64,000 nucleotides of DNA, from contig CAMNNQ010000195.1 in assembly GCA_946545645.1 (NCBI GenBank), positions 1 to 64,000 on the forward strand. Reading direction: 5' to 3'. The position numbers and the translations under genes are program-made. A model generated the notes under the pieces. The model worked only from the letters and a program-made list of their open reading frames with translations. It did no database searches and had not been told where the DNA came from. This DNA comes from an uncultured Clostridia bacterium. Lineage in GTDB: Bacteria; Bacillota; Clostridia; Oscillospirales; Ruminococcaceae. This document shows positions 17,491 to 25,953 of this stretch, piece after piece (the first letter of the stretch is position 1; each line of letters begins with the position of its first letter).

Positions 17491-18873
17491 TCATTTTCCT
17501 GTCATGGTCTTGTGAAACAGATCTGTCAGTCCCGAACGGGTAGAGGTGTCTGTTTTGCGGTAGAGTGAGGTAACATACTTTTGCAGCCCCTTTACCGTTA
17601 TCGACAGTCTTTCGCTTATGACTGCCTGTTTGTCTTCAGTGGTGACAAGCTCATAAAACACCTGAGTTTCTCTTGAGGTAAGGGCATACTGTTCACGCAG
17701 CCGTTCCAGTGCTGCATCAGCGGAAAGCGCTGCAGGAGCAGCATCAGCCTTCGAGTCCGCAGAAAGGTCAAATCCGCCGCTTACCGCCAAAAGCACGATC
17801 GTCAGAACAAGCCCTCCCAGATTAAGCCCGAGAACCATTGGTGCCGAAAAACTTGAAAGCTTTATGCCTGCGCTGACAAGCACCATAACGCTATCCATTA
17901 TACGCCCCATAGCTGCCCACAGGGAAGGGAACTTAGTACCTGGCGCAATTCTCCAGAAGGTAATATAATAGTAGGAAACTGCTGCCGCCAGAGAGAAGTA
18001 GAAAAGGCACATATTCAGCCAATAAGTCCCCGAACTTCCGATAAGCACGCAGTTCAGCATTCCTGCAAGAGCTATGCACAAGGCTGTCAAAGGCACAAGC
18101 TTGCCGTTTCTCTTATCCCCAATATAGGCAAAAAGTATGTAGCAGGGGATCATAATAAGCCTTGGCCAGGAGTAGACGTTGTAATCCGTATAGCCGCTCT
18201 TTATCTGCAAATGGTGGATATACAGGTTATAGAAGCTTGCCAGCAGCAGAAGTGAGGCTGCGATAAGGCAGACGAAGACTACACTTTTGGTAGCAGTCCT
18301 GTTGACCGCTTGACCCGGCTGCGTATCCGGAAGTTTCAGGATGCGGAGCATATAGAGCGTTAGCAGCAGTGCCGCAGGCAGCATCACGATAAGAGCTCTG
18401 CTCTCTCCACGCCAAATGCCGAACAGATACTGGAGCAGTATCGCAGCAGCCATTCCACCGCCCATAGAAAGCGCAAGCGGCTCGCCTGCAGTGCCGCCTT
18501 GAGACATTCTCTGCTGAACGGCTCCGCCGAGACAGCCAAGCCCGAAACAGCTTACAAAAGTCACTATAAGATAGAAGGCCGAACCCTTATTCGCCAAGGG
18601 CATTACTACTGAGCCGATCAGAAGAAAAACTGCGATAAGCTTTTGAAGCATGCTTCTTACAGGACTGCGCTTAAAGAAAGACTCCGCCACAAAAAAGGAG
18701 ATATAACCGCCGATAACGAACAGCTGTATCATAAAGTAGACCTTCTCCCTGTGCACTGTAGAGAGATAGCCTTCTCCTGCACGGTTACCGAGCCCGAGAA
18801 TGGTCAGCTGAAAAAGCATATAAGAAAAAAACAGCCAAAGAGGCTTTGGTATTCTGTTGTATATTACCTTCAT
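17491..18873 (-). CDS. Membrane-embedded LuxR-type regulator
   Basis: Residues 1-370 contain about eleven or twelve hydrophobic segments in an MFS-like layout, without the usual MFS signature motifs. After a linker, residues 395-460 are a LuxR-type helix-turn-helix (LTSRETQVFYELVTTEDKQA...KGLQKYVTSLYRKT). Such MFS-LuxR fusions are known mainly from Eggerthellaceae and related Actinobacteria, where they regulate adjacent genes in response to small molecules. It lies about 210 bp upstream of the giant surface protein on the same strand, and no other target is close. The LuxR part is confident; the MFS relationship is by topology only. Confidence 0.75.
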   Translation of the reverse strand: MKVIYNRIPKPLWLFFSYMLFQLTILGLGNRAGEGYLSTVHREKVYFMIQLFVIGGYISFFVAESFFKRSPVRSMLQKLIAVFLLIGSVVMPLANKGSAFYLIVTFVSCFGLGCLGGAVQQRMSQGGTAGEPLALSMGGGMAAAILLQYLFGIWRGESRALIVMLPAALLLTLYMLRILKLPDTQPGQAVNRTATKSVVFVCLIAASLLLLASFYNLYIHHLQIKSGYTDYNVYSWPRLIMIPCYILFAYIGDKRNGKLVPLTALCIALAGMLNCVLIGSSGTYWLNMCLFYFSLAAAVSYYYITFWRIAPGTKFPSLWAAMGRIMDSVMVLVSAGIKLSSFSAPMVLGLNLGGLVLTIVLLAVSGGFDLSADSKADAAPAALSADAALERLREQYALTSRETQVFYELVTTEDKQAVISERLSITVKGLQKYVTSLYRKTDTSTRSGLTDLFHKTMTGK

Positions 18874-19263
18874 AGCAAAGCCTCCCTTGAGTTATCGACC
18901 GATCACCTGAACTGACAAATCCAAATATTATGTATTAGTATAGCATGGACTGAAGGATTTTTCAAGTGCCGATCTTACATGCTTAGAATGCAGTGTAGTA
19001 CTTTACGATCCCGCAGAATGGTTTTCGCTCTATAAATTTCAAAGAGCTATGTTCAAAAATATATCTCCTTCATATTCTGCGGCATAGAAGCAGACATCAT
19101 CTGCACGACGACGACAGACTCTGCCTGTGGCTGATTGTTCGGCTATACATTCTTCATTACATCACCTTATGTAAATAATATAACTACTCCAAGTTTTTTC
19201 GCCATTATATCACGCAAACCTACCGCTGTCAATTAAATGAGCTTTATTTCAGCGAATAGCATA
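18874..19263. other. Intergenic region without a gene
   Basis: No supported ORF. It holds the upstream region of the LuxR-type gene and AT-rich sequence leading into the dispersed repeat. No convincing promoter pair could be fixed. Confidence 0.4.
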
Positions 19264-19292
19264 TATTAAAACCCCCGGCTTTTATATTTTAA

Positions 19293-19952
19293 GGCAATAC
19301 CGCACAATGCACACTAAAAACGAGATATATCCCACCTGTTTCAGTTCCGCAGGGCGCACTTTATCAAGCCGGCAAGTTTTTCTTGTCAGCCAGATAAAGA
19401 TTCGCCAGTGCGAATATCATATTAAATTTGGCCTGCTGTTTTCGCAAGCCTTTGTACTGCGTTCGTCGGAATCGAAATAGTCGCTTTACAACTCCGAAAA
19501 CGTGCTCGACATTCAGATATCCCGAATCACCATAAATTTCATCTTCATCACCATGAATAAGGTCGTTGGCGGCTTCCGTATCATGCACATTTGCCGCTGT
19601 CGCCTTGACATGATGGACCAGACCGATATCTTTGTCAACACCGATATGCGCCTTGTAGCCAAAGTACCATTGGTTCCCTTTCTTGACAGAATGCGCTTCG
19701 GGGTCACGCTTTCTGTCAGCATTTTTCGTAGAGGAGGGCGCTGCAATGAGGGTCGAATCGACTATAGTGCCCTTTTTGAGTATGAGGTTATGTTTGCTTA
19801 AAATCGACAGCACCTGAGCAAATATCTGCTCATCGATGCCGTGCTTGATCAGCAGATTTCTGAATCTGCCGATAGTATCCCCATTGAAGTTTACTTTTCA
19901 TAGTTCTATTATATCATATTTTTGACTGTGGCGCAAGTTGTGCGGTGTTGCC
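19293..19952 (-). mobile_element. Defective IS5-family element, 660 bp
   Basis: The terminal inverted repeats are GGCAATACCGCACAA (19293-19307) and TTGTGCGGTGTTGCC (19938-19952), 15 bp with one mismatch. They are flanked by a TTAA target duplication (19289-19292 and 19953-19956), matching the 4-bp YTAR preference known for IS5 relatives. At 660 bp it is far below the usual ~1-1.2 kb for an autonomous element. Confidence 0.8.
19364..19897 (-). pseudogene. IS5-family transposase remnant
   Basis: The frame stays open from 19897 (VNFNGDTIGRFRNLL...) without an N-terminal start. The first catalytic Asp region (IVDSTLIAAPSSTKN) and the GNQWYFGYKAHIGVD block are intact. GDSGYL is then joined directly to NVEHVFGVVKRLFRF, skipping the several dozen residues that normally separate the second Asp region from the C-terminal Glu block. 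It lacks the N-terminus and has an internal deletion, so it cannot transpose alone; it could be moved in trans. Confidence 0.8.
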
Positions 19953-20136
19953 TTAAGCAAACGTTCAGCATCATTTCGCAAACGAACTAAAATCGCTGGT
20001 TTAAGTGAAGATAACCTAAATCACATTCGTACATCTTCAGGCAGTTTCATATAACTTTGTTGACCAAAAGTTGTCCGAGATAGGCTAAGACAGCGGAATA
20101 TATCGTAAACATCATTACAGCTCATCAATTTAATCA

Positions 20137-20865
20137 AAACCACCACTAAAGTGGTGGTTTGCACTACCCCTAAAAGGGGTTATTACTGGCTTAACCCCTC
20201 AAGGGGCGTTGAAAGTTCAGCACCGCATTGCTATCTCAGGCAGCCGCTAAAGCGGCTGCCTTTTTTTGCCTACTTGGTCTTACTACCCGTAAACGGGTCC
20301 ATAAACTCTTTCAGGCTCATTTGATCCTGCATATAATCTTCTTCTGTCTGATTCTTTATGTAGTCGCGTATGACTTTTTCGTTACGTCCTACTGTGTCCA
20401 CATAATACCCTCTGCACCAAAAATGTCTGCTGCCATACTTGTATTTCAGATTTGCGTGTCTGTCAAATATCATCAGGGTACTCTTCCCCTTGATATATCC
20501 CATAAACTGTGCTATACTTATATACGGTGGAATACTCACCAGCATATGTATGTGATCGGGCATTGCTGTTGCTTCCAATATCTCAGCGCCCTTTTGTTCA
20601 CACAGTTTACGTAGTATTTGCCCTATATCCGCTCTTAACTGTCCGTATATCACTTTTCGACGGTACTTTGGTGCAAATACTATGTGATACTGACATCTGT
20701 ACGTTGAATGTGCCGTATGCTTTATTTCGTTTTTCACGCTAATGACCTCCTTGTATTTTACTTTAGTAATGCGGTCGCCAAACCTTTACTATTGTATCAT
20801 ACTTGGAGGTTGTTTTAAAGCGCTCGCTGAAGCTTTTTTATGTCCCCCGGTATAACCGGGGGTTT
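20137..20865 (-). mobile_element. IS200/IS605-type element
   Basis: A TnpA gene is bounded by subterminal hairpins instead of inverted repeats: AACCACCAC-taaa-GTGGTGGTT (about 20138-20160) on one side and CCCCCGG-tataa-CCGGGGG (20844-20862) on the other, as is usual for single-stranded IS200-type transposition. Exact cleavage ends cannot be fixed from sequence alone. No tnpB is present. Confidence 0.65.
20270..20737 (-). CDS. tnpA: IS200/IS605 family transposase TnpA
   Basis: The 155-residue product matches the Y1 HUH transposase family: the ATAMPDHIHMLVSIPP block carries the HUH pair (HIH), and the catalytic Tyr is in the late helix (KVIRDYIKNQTEED, about residue 125-130). Length is normal. 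The protein acts as a dimer on single-stranded hairpin ends. The AAGGAGG ribosome binding site precedes the ATG. It appears intact. The GGCAGCCGC-taaa-GCGGCTGCC-TTTTTTT hairpin just beyond its stop points the other way and may block plus-strand read-through. Confidence 0.9.
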   Translation of the reverse strand: MKNEIKHTAHSTYRCQYHIVFAPKYRRKVIYGQLRADIGQILRKLCEQKGAEILEATAMPDHIHMLVSIPPYISIAQFMGYIKGKSTLMIFDRHANLKYKYGSRHFWCRGYYVDTVGRNEKVIRDYIKNQTEEDYMQDQMSLKEFMDPFTGSKTK

Positions 20866-20932
20866 ATTTGTGCTAAAGCGACCAATAAAATCGCCCATAT
20901 ACTGCTGTTTCGCAGTCTATGGGCGATATCGT

Positions 20933-21169
20933 TTATTGTCTGTCTTTTCTCCTCAAAAGCATTTCAGGATCTTTCACATAGCTTTTTACTACAACTCCGC
21001 AGCGTCTGCATATCAGGTGATAGAGTGGTGTTCCACCGAGTTTATTGTCTAACGCAGTAACGTTTGCGTAAGTTTCTCCTTGTATAGCCTCTATCATTTC
21101 CTCATTGCCGCAGTATGGGCATCTGTTCCCTTCGTTTGTGATTATTTTTGATTTCTCCTTTGCTTCCAC
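20933..21169 (-). CDS. Small zinc-ribbon protein
   Basis: The 78-residue product carries two Cys pairs, CPYCGNEEM and CRRCGVVV, separated by about 33 residues, a typical zinc-ribbon spacing. It starts at a GTG and overlaps the end of the upstream helix-turn-helix gene, so translation may be coupled. The GTG start has no ideally placed ribosome binding site; AAAGGAG occurs inside the frame. Function is unknown; such proteins often bind nucleic acid or act as partners. Confidence 0.55.
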   Translation of the reverse strand: MEAKEKSKIITNEGNRCPYCGNEEMIEAIQGETYANVTALDNKLGGTPLYHLICRRCGVVVKSYVKDPEMLLRRKDRQ

Positions 21170-21443
21170 GTTTCCGGCCAGTATTTGTAATCGTCATAGT
21201 CGCTGAAATCGTATATCGAAAACCATTCCGAATCCTCTGCTCTCCGTTAAGAAGCTCACGCATATCCACATCATAGAATTCCGCAAGCTCTATAAGTATG
21301 CTTATGTCGGGCATATTGTTTCCGTTCTCCCAGCGGCTCACAGTCCTGTTAGATTCCCCGAACTTCTCTGCAAGCTGCTCCTGTGTCAGAGCCTTTTCTT
21401 TTCTGAGTTCTTTAAGAAAGCTCCCAATCTTGACTTGATCCAT
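21142..21443 (-). pseudogene. XRE-family regulator with a probable -1 frameshift
   Basis: From ATG 21443 (MDQVKIGSFLKELR) an XRE helix-turn-helix runs through TQEQLAEKFGESNRTVSRWENG and ELLNGE. After about residue 68 the track frame becomes low-complexity (NGFRYTISATMTITNT). In another frame a natural-looking tail continues: RAEDSEWF, YDFSDYDDYKYWPETW, stop at 21142. A one-base deletion near 21240 would explain this. The DNA-binding domain remains intact either way. Confidence 0.5.
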
Positions 21444-21563
21444 TTTGCTGCCTTCCTTCATCACAACCATACCAAAAAGCCCTTCAAAAGTCCACGACAC
21501 AAAGTGAGAAATGCCGTTTTTGCTATAGGACAGGGTGTGTCTTGTGATTATTGCATAAATATA

Positions 21564-22114
21564 TTACTTGGTATCATCTACTTCCTCGGCATCAAGCCTT
21601 GCCTGATACCTTCTGCAGCTTCTGACCCTATGCTCGCAAACCGTTATGTTTATTGCAGAAAATATGATCACCGTAATAACTGCATCATAGAGTATCGATT
21701 CCGTCACCTTTTTGTCCGTATATACATCAAGAGCAATAAGCACCGCACCGTAGACAAGTGACTCGATAATGCACAAGCCTGCCCTCCTTGCAAATGCCTT
21801 TCTGCCCCGTGAGCAGTCAACGTCCTTCCCCAGAGAGTGTGCGGCGGCTTGACCGTTTTGCTTGCAAATGACATCAGTGCAAACACTACTGCAATGACGA
21901 GCAGCTGCGCCCAATAAGGATATGACTTCTCAATATTTCTTGTTATAAAATAGTAGAGTATCATTACGCCGTCAAATATCAGCCCGAATACAAGAGCTGT
22001 ATTCAGTGCCTGAGAATTCTCCTGCATTTCTCGCTCATCAGGCAGTCTTCCGCCGTTTTTGTTCTTCATCTTGACGATATAATATTGCTCCGGCTTAGTT
22101 TTCTTGTCTTTCAT
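21564..22114 (-). pseudogene. Small multi-pass membrane protein with frameshift
   Basis: Two overlapping track ORFs (21704-22114 and 21564-21914) are halves of one ~180-residue protein. The first half has two membrane segments and runs to KTVKPPHTLWG; the second continues GKDVDCSRGRKAFARRAG with two more segments and a basic tail. Adding one G to the GGGG run near 21836 joins them. It is encoded 3 bp after the XRE gene at 22117, a common pairing of a small membrane protein with an XRE regulator. The family is not recognised with confidence. Confidence 0.6.
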
Positions 22115-22116
22115 AG

Positions 22117-22323
22117 TTATTCTCCTTTCTCGTCAAACCCAAACAGTTCATCAAGTGTTTTTCCGAGTGCTTTGCAAATTGCAATGCACAGATTGAGCGT
22201 CGGGTTATAGTTGCCGAATTCTATCATACTTATAGTCTGCCTTGTAACACCTACCGCATAGGCAAGCTGCTGTTGGTTCATGTCGTTTTCAAGGCGTGCG
22301 ATCTTAATTCTTTTGTTTTTCAA
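22117..22323 (-). CDS. Small XRE-family regulator
   Basis: The 68-residue protein is almost entirely a Cro/C1-type helix-turn-helix (MNQQQLAYAVGVTRQTISMIEFGNYNPTLNLCIAICKALG). Length and the tail LDELFGFDE are typical of the stand-alone Firmicutes type that represses a downstream membrane protein operon. AAAGGAGTG precedes the ATG. It is probably autoregulated. Confidence 0.85.
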   Translation of the reverse strand: MKNKRIKIARLENDMNQQQLAYAVGVTRQTISMIEFGNYNPTLNLCIAICKALGKTLDELFGFDEKGE

Positions 22324-23410
22324 GGAAACACTCCTTTCAATTGTTCTGCAAATACTTAGTATAGCTATCCTATGACTGTATACTATATTTTTCTGTTTGT
22401 CAAGTATATTTTACATTATTTCTGATATTTTTTTATTTTGGCAAAGTAACAGCGGCAGTATTCATGCCAAATACTGCCGCTGCTGTCATACTATAAATGC
22501 TATAAATAGTATCATATATCTGCTTTTTATCCGAATTGTTTATGTGTTTTTTTAGCCGCTTCAAGTCCAGATAGCAGGCAATAGACGATGCACCCCCAGA
22601 GCAAACAACACAAAGCCCAATAACACAGAAAATGGCATGAACACCACCCCTGCAACAGGTGCAGCCATAGACATGGGTATTGCAGCACTTATCAATATCA
22701 AGCAGAAATACTAATAATGAGCTGACACAGCAGACTTTTCCGAGTGGGTGGTCTATTTTTTATACAGAAGTTAATCTCCTAAAGAAGTATACCATTCTCA
22801 AGCATACGTCAATACGAACATAGATTGTTTGTGCACTCTCAATACAATTGTTGAAAATGGAGATTTTTTCTTTTACCCTATAATTTTGCCTTAACTCTCA
22901 CACTAAAATCCTAAGTATAAGTGAGAGTTATTCTTTATTGAAATTTATGGATAAGACCTTTAGCTCCTCTTTATCAAAAAAGCTGTGCAAGTCACACATT
23001 TTCCATAGGGCTGATTTGTTTAATACAGAGATTATTATTACAATTCTCTCGAAACCGCTTTTATAATCGCCTCAAAGTGTCGTTACTAATGAAGGCTATG
23101 TTGCATTCGCTATTGTCTGCGCATGTTTTTCAACAACTAATAGCCCTCACACTTGCCATTTGTGCAATCTAACAATTTTTTAAAAACCCAATTAACTTTT
23201 ACGCTCGTCATTCAGAATTAACTTGTGAAAGGCACATATTTTTTCATGCCTCGCCAGCAGAAGAAAAAAGTACAAAGTCATACATCTAAACATTCAAACC
23301 TAAAAGGAGGAAACAGCGGCGTACATTAAAAAGCTAACTGACAAATAACATCATAACGCTTGACCTATCGCCAAGTCAGGCAGAATAAAAATCAGAGAGG
23401 AGAATGACAT
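22324..23410. other. Long intergenic region with hairpins and a gene relic
   Basis: Two hairpins stand out: AGCGGCAGTATT...AATACTGCCGCT (about 22450-22482) and AACTCTCAC...GTGAGAGTT with a following T-rich run (22893-22935). On the minus strand about 22560-22700 a ~45-codon hydrophobic frame (MPFSVLLGFVLFALGVH) without a usable start looks like the remnant of a membrane protein. AAAAGGAGG near 23303 precedes a very short frame ending KKLTDK. Otherwise nothing is evident. Confidence 0.4.
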
Positions 23411-23704
23411 TTGAATTTAACAGAAAAACAGCAGATCATTTCGCAGATAGTTCTTCTATTAGAACAACTTATTGAAACGCAGCCGCCTGAGCCTGTACCA
23501 AAACCTCAATCGAGCGAAACTCAGCCTCTTGAAATGCTCACCGTCAAGGAGTGCGCCGCACTTGTAAACGGCTTATCTGAGCACACAGTCCGCCAACTTG
23601 TTGCACAGGACAAAGTCGCCTATGTCCGTGCAGGCAGCGGTGTGAGGGGCAAGATATTGGTGATCAAAACGTCTTTGCTAAAGTATCTTGGAGTAGCAGA
23701 TTGA
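23411..23704 (+). CDS. Excisionase-like helix-turn-helix protein
   Basis: The 97-residue product has a helical N-terminus, a Pro/Gln-rich linker, then a winged-helix region (MLTVKECAALVNGLSEHTVRQLVAQDKVAYVRAG...ILVIKTSLLKYL) like MerR-type excisionases of integrative elements. It starts with TTG; AGAGGAG lies about 9 bases upstream. It sits ahead of mobilisation and integrase remnants, so it probably served as the Xis of the same element. The type is by pattern, not search. Confidence 0.6.
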   Translation: MNLTEKQQIISQIVLLLEQLIETQPPEPVPKPQSSETQPLEMLTVKECAALVNGLSEHTVRQLVAQDKVAYVRAGSGVRGKILVIKTSLLKYLGVAD

Positions 23705-23934
23705 CCGACAAAAAAGCGACCCTACCCAGGACGGCAGGGTGAAGCGTGTAAATGTGTATAATAGCATTTTTGATTTACATAATTACGCAAGTACAGAAAG
23801 TCCCGGCATTTTACCGGTACTTTCCCGCAGGCGTTAACGATGTTAACTCTGCGGTGTTTAGTGGCTTTGCAGCCCTAAACGAAGGCTCGGCAAAATCGAG
23901 CCGAAAAACTGAAATACATAAAAAGAGAGGACTG

Positions 23935-24382
23935 ATGAAAATATCAAGAAAAAACAAAACGCTCCGCCGAAAGGAGATAGTGTATTCAGCCGAGGAATGG
24001 GAACAGATTGAAAAGCAAGCTGCTGAGTGTCACTTGAAAACCTCGACTTTCAAAGCCTATCAAAGATCAGCCTGACGCTTTTCGTCTTACAGAGATGTTG
24101 TCTGTCATCAACAAGGATCATATTTCGTCAATCGGTAATCTGGAGGGTAGGATTCTGCGATTGAGGAAAAAGTATGAAAAGAATAAGGGTGAGAAATGTC
24201 TGAAGAAACTGAAGGAGTATTTGGGTATTCGGGATACCTACAACGAAATCTCTCAGGGTTACTATATCTCCAAGCTGGTAAATCAAGAAAAACTCCGCAG
24301 GGAGCAGGAGCAGAAAAAGCAGCCACCAAAAAAGAAACACCACCGATTAATATTCAAAGATTTAACGCAACTTTTATATTGA
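23935..24382 (+). pseudogene. MobC and relaxase remnants of a mobilisable element
   Basis: ATG 23935 opens MKISRKNKTLRRKEIVYSAE, the conserved N-terminus of MobC-type relaxosome proteins, but it stops after 46 codons at TSTFKAYQRSA. The next frame (from about 24070 to 24382) contains HISSIGNLEGRILRLRKKYE and a charged helical tail, which resembles the C-terminal part of MobA-type relaxases. A deletion has evidently removed most of the relaxase. The order xis-like, mobC, relaxase, int fits an integrative mobilisable element. Confidence 0.5.
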
Positions 24383-24492
24383 ACTAATCAGCGGAATGTG
24401 TTATACTTAGGGTACGATATATTCCGCTGTCGGAAAGGAGTTAAAATGATAAGACAGCAGAAAAATACCACCACTCGAAAGGTGGTGGCGGA

Positions 24493-25693
24493 ATGAATAT
24501 ACAAGAACGCAAAAACAAAGAGGGCAAGATCACCTCATATCGCATAAGGGTGTTTGACCACAGAGACGCTCAAACGGGCAAGCAGGTTTTCCGAACGCTA
24601 TCTGTAAAGTATGACGATATCAAGTCAGCGGCATGGAACAAGAAGAACGCCGAAAAGCAGGCGGTGATCTTTGAAAAGGGTATCGAGGAGCAGACAGCAA
24701 GTGACTCAAGAGTGACTTTTGATGAATATTGTGACTACGCTATCAGGATCAAGGAGCAGTCGAGCATATCTGCTTCAACAGCGTACAGCTACCGCAGCAG
24801 TAAAAAGCGTATCGCACCTTATCTTGGGCATATTCAGCTAAAGAAGATGACACCTGCGATGATCAACAGTGCATACTCTGCAATGCTTGAAATCGGCTTC
24901 TCTAAGAACTCGGTCTATGCAATGCACTTGTTTGTACACGCTATGCTTGCAATGGCTTTCAAGGAGGGGCTTATCCCCCGCAACTATGCCGATGCAGCCA
25001 CACCTCCAAAAAAGAATCAGCCCGAGGTCGATGCACTTTCAGAGGAACAAGCTTGATTTATTTTTCAAATTGCTTTACGAGGATACCTCTGTTCACAGCT
25101 ATACGTTTCAAGTGCTTTTCAGCCTATTGCTCGCAACGGGCTGCCGAATCGGTGAGCTATGTGCGCTCTCATGGGATAACGTGGATTTTGACGAGAATCG
25201 AATACATATTTGCAGGCATTTCATCAAAGACAGCACCGGCACACGCATTGAGGAAGGCTGTAAGACAAACGCAAGTGACCGCTGGCTTTACATGGACGAT
25301 GAAACTATGGATATGCTGAAGGAATACCGCAGACATTATGATGAGGTCGCAAAGTCCTACGGCAGCAAGTGGAATTACTTTGCAAAAGCCGTTTTCTTTT
25401 CGACACATAACCCAGGATTTTTTATGAACCCCAGTACAGCAAGAGCATGGCTGCATGAATTTACAAAGAGGAATCATCTGCCGAGGATACACCCTCATCA
25501 GTTCAGACACACAGCTATCAGCTTGCAGCTTCAAAACGGTATCAGCATACCCGAAGCGGCAAAGAGGGCCGGGCACTCTCGACCCGATGTAACCCTTCGC
25601 ACATACAGTCACACGCTCAAAGACAACGACCGTCATTGCTGCGAGGTAGTTACCAAAGCTATTCCGAAGATGCCCAAGCGAAAGACTGGCTGA
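24493..25693 (+). pseudogene. int: Tyrosine recombinase (integrase) split by a frameshift
   Basis: Track ORFs 24493-25056 and the C-terminal part of 24869-25693 are one integrase. The first gives the N-terminal AP2-like arm-binding and SAM-like core domains up to DALSEEQA; the second continues LDLFFKLLYED. A one-base loss near 25052 separates them. Catalytic residues are present after the break: Arg in GCRIGELCALSW, the HxxR box HPHQFRHT, and GHSRPDVTLRTYSH with the nucleophile Tyr. Restored length is about 400 residues, normal for ICE/Tn916-type integrases. A hairpin CCACCAC-TCGAAA-GGTGGTGG lies just before the start. Confidence 0.8.
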
Positions 25694-25953
25694 CAGCTTA
25701 CGGGAAGATACGTTAAATGCAAGCTCTGATAACTTGCAGCAGCGTAAAAGTTGACCGTTTGTTGACTAAAGCGATTGAAGGGCGGTAGGGCAAAGACGTT
25801 AATTGCGTGTTTTCGTGGGGTGGGGTTGCTTTTTTAGTGTTAATATGGTATAATCTGTATATATTAACCCGTCTGCGAAAATGCAATTTGATACCCGCCG
25901 ATATTTGTCACGATACCGACCTTATTTATGCTCCGTCAGAAGGAGGGCCTCTG

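Larger units (their letters stand above)
19264..20106. repeat. Dispersed ~180-bp repeat interrupted by an IS5-like element
   Basis: The flanks 19264-19292 and 19953-20106 match 7042-7220 base for base over most of their length. The copy at 7 kb therefore shows the pre-insertion arrangement. Confidence 0.75.

Noticed and set aside
20138-20266. Several short hairpins resembling a CRISPR-like array
   Set aside because: The hairpins differ in sequence and spacing and are explained as IS200/IS605 ends and terminators; there are no equal-length repeats with spacers.
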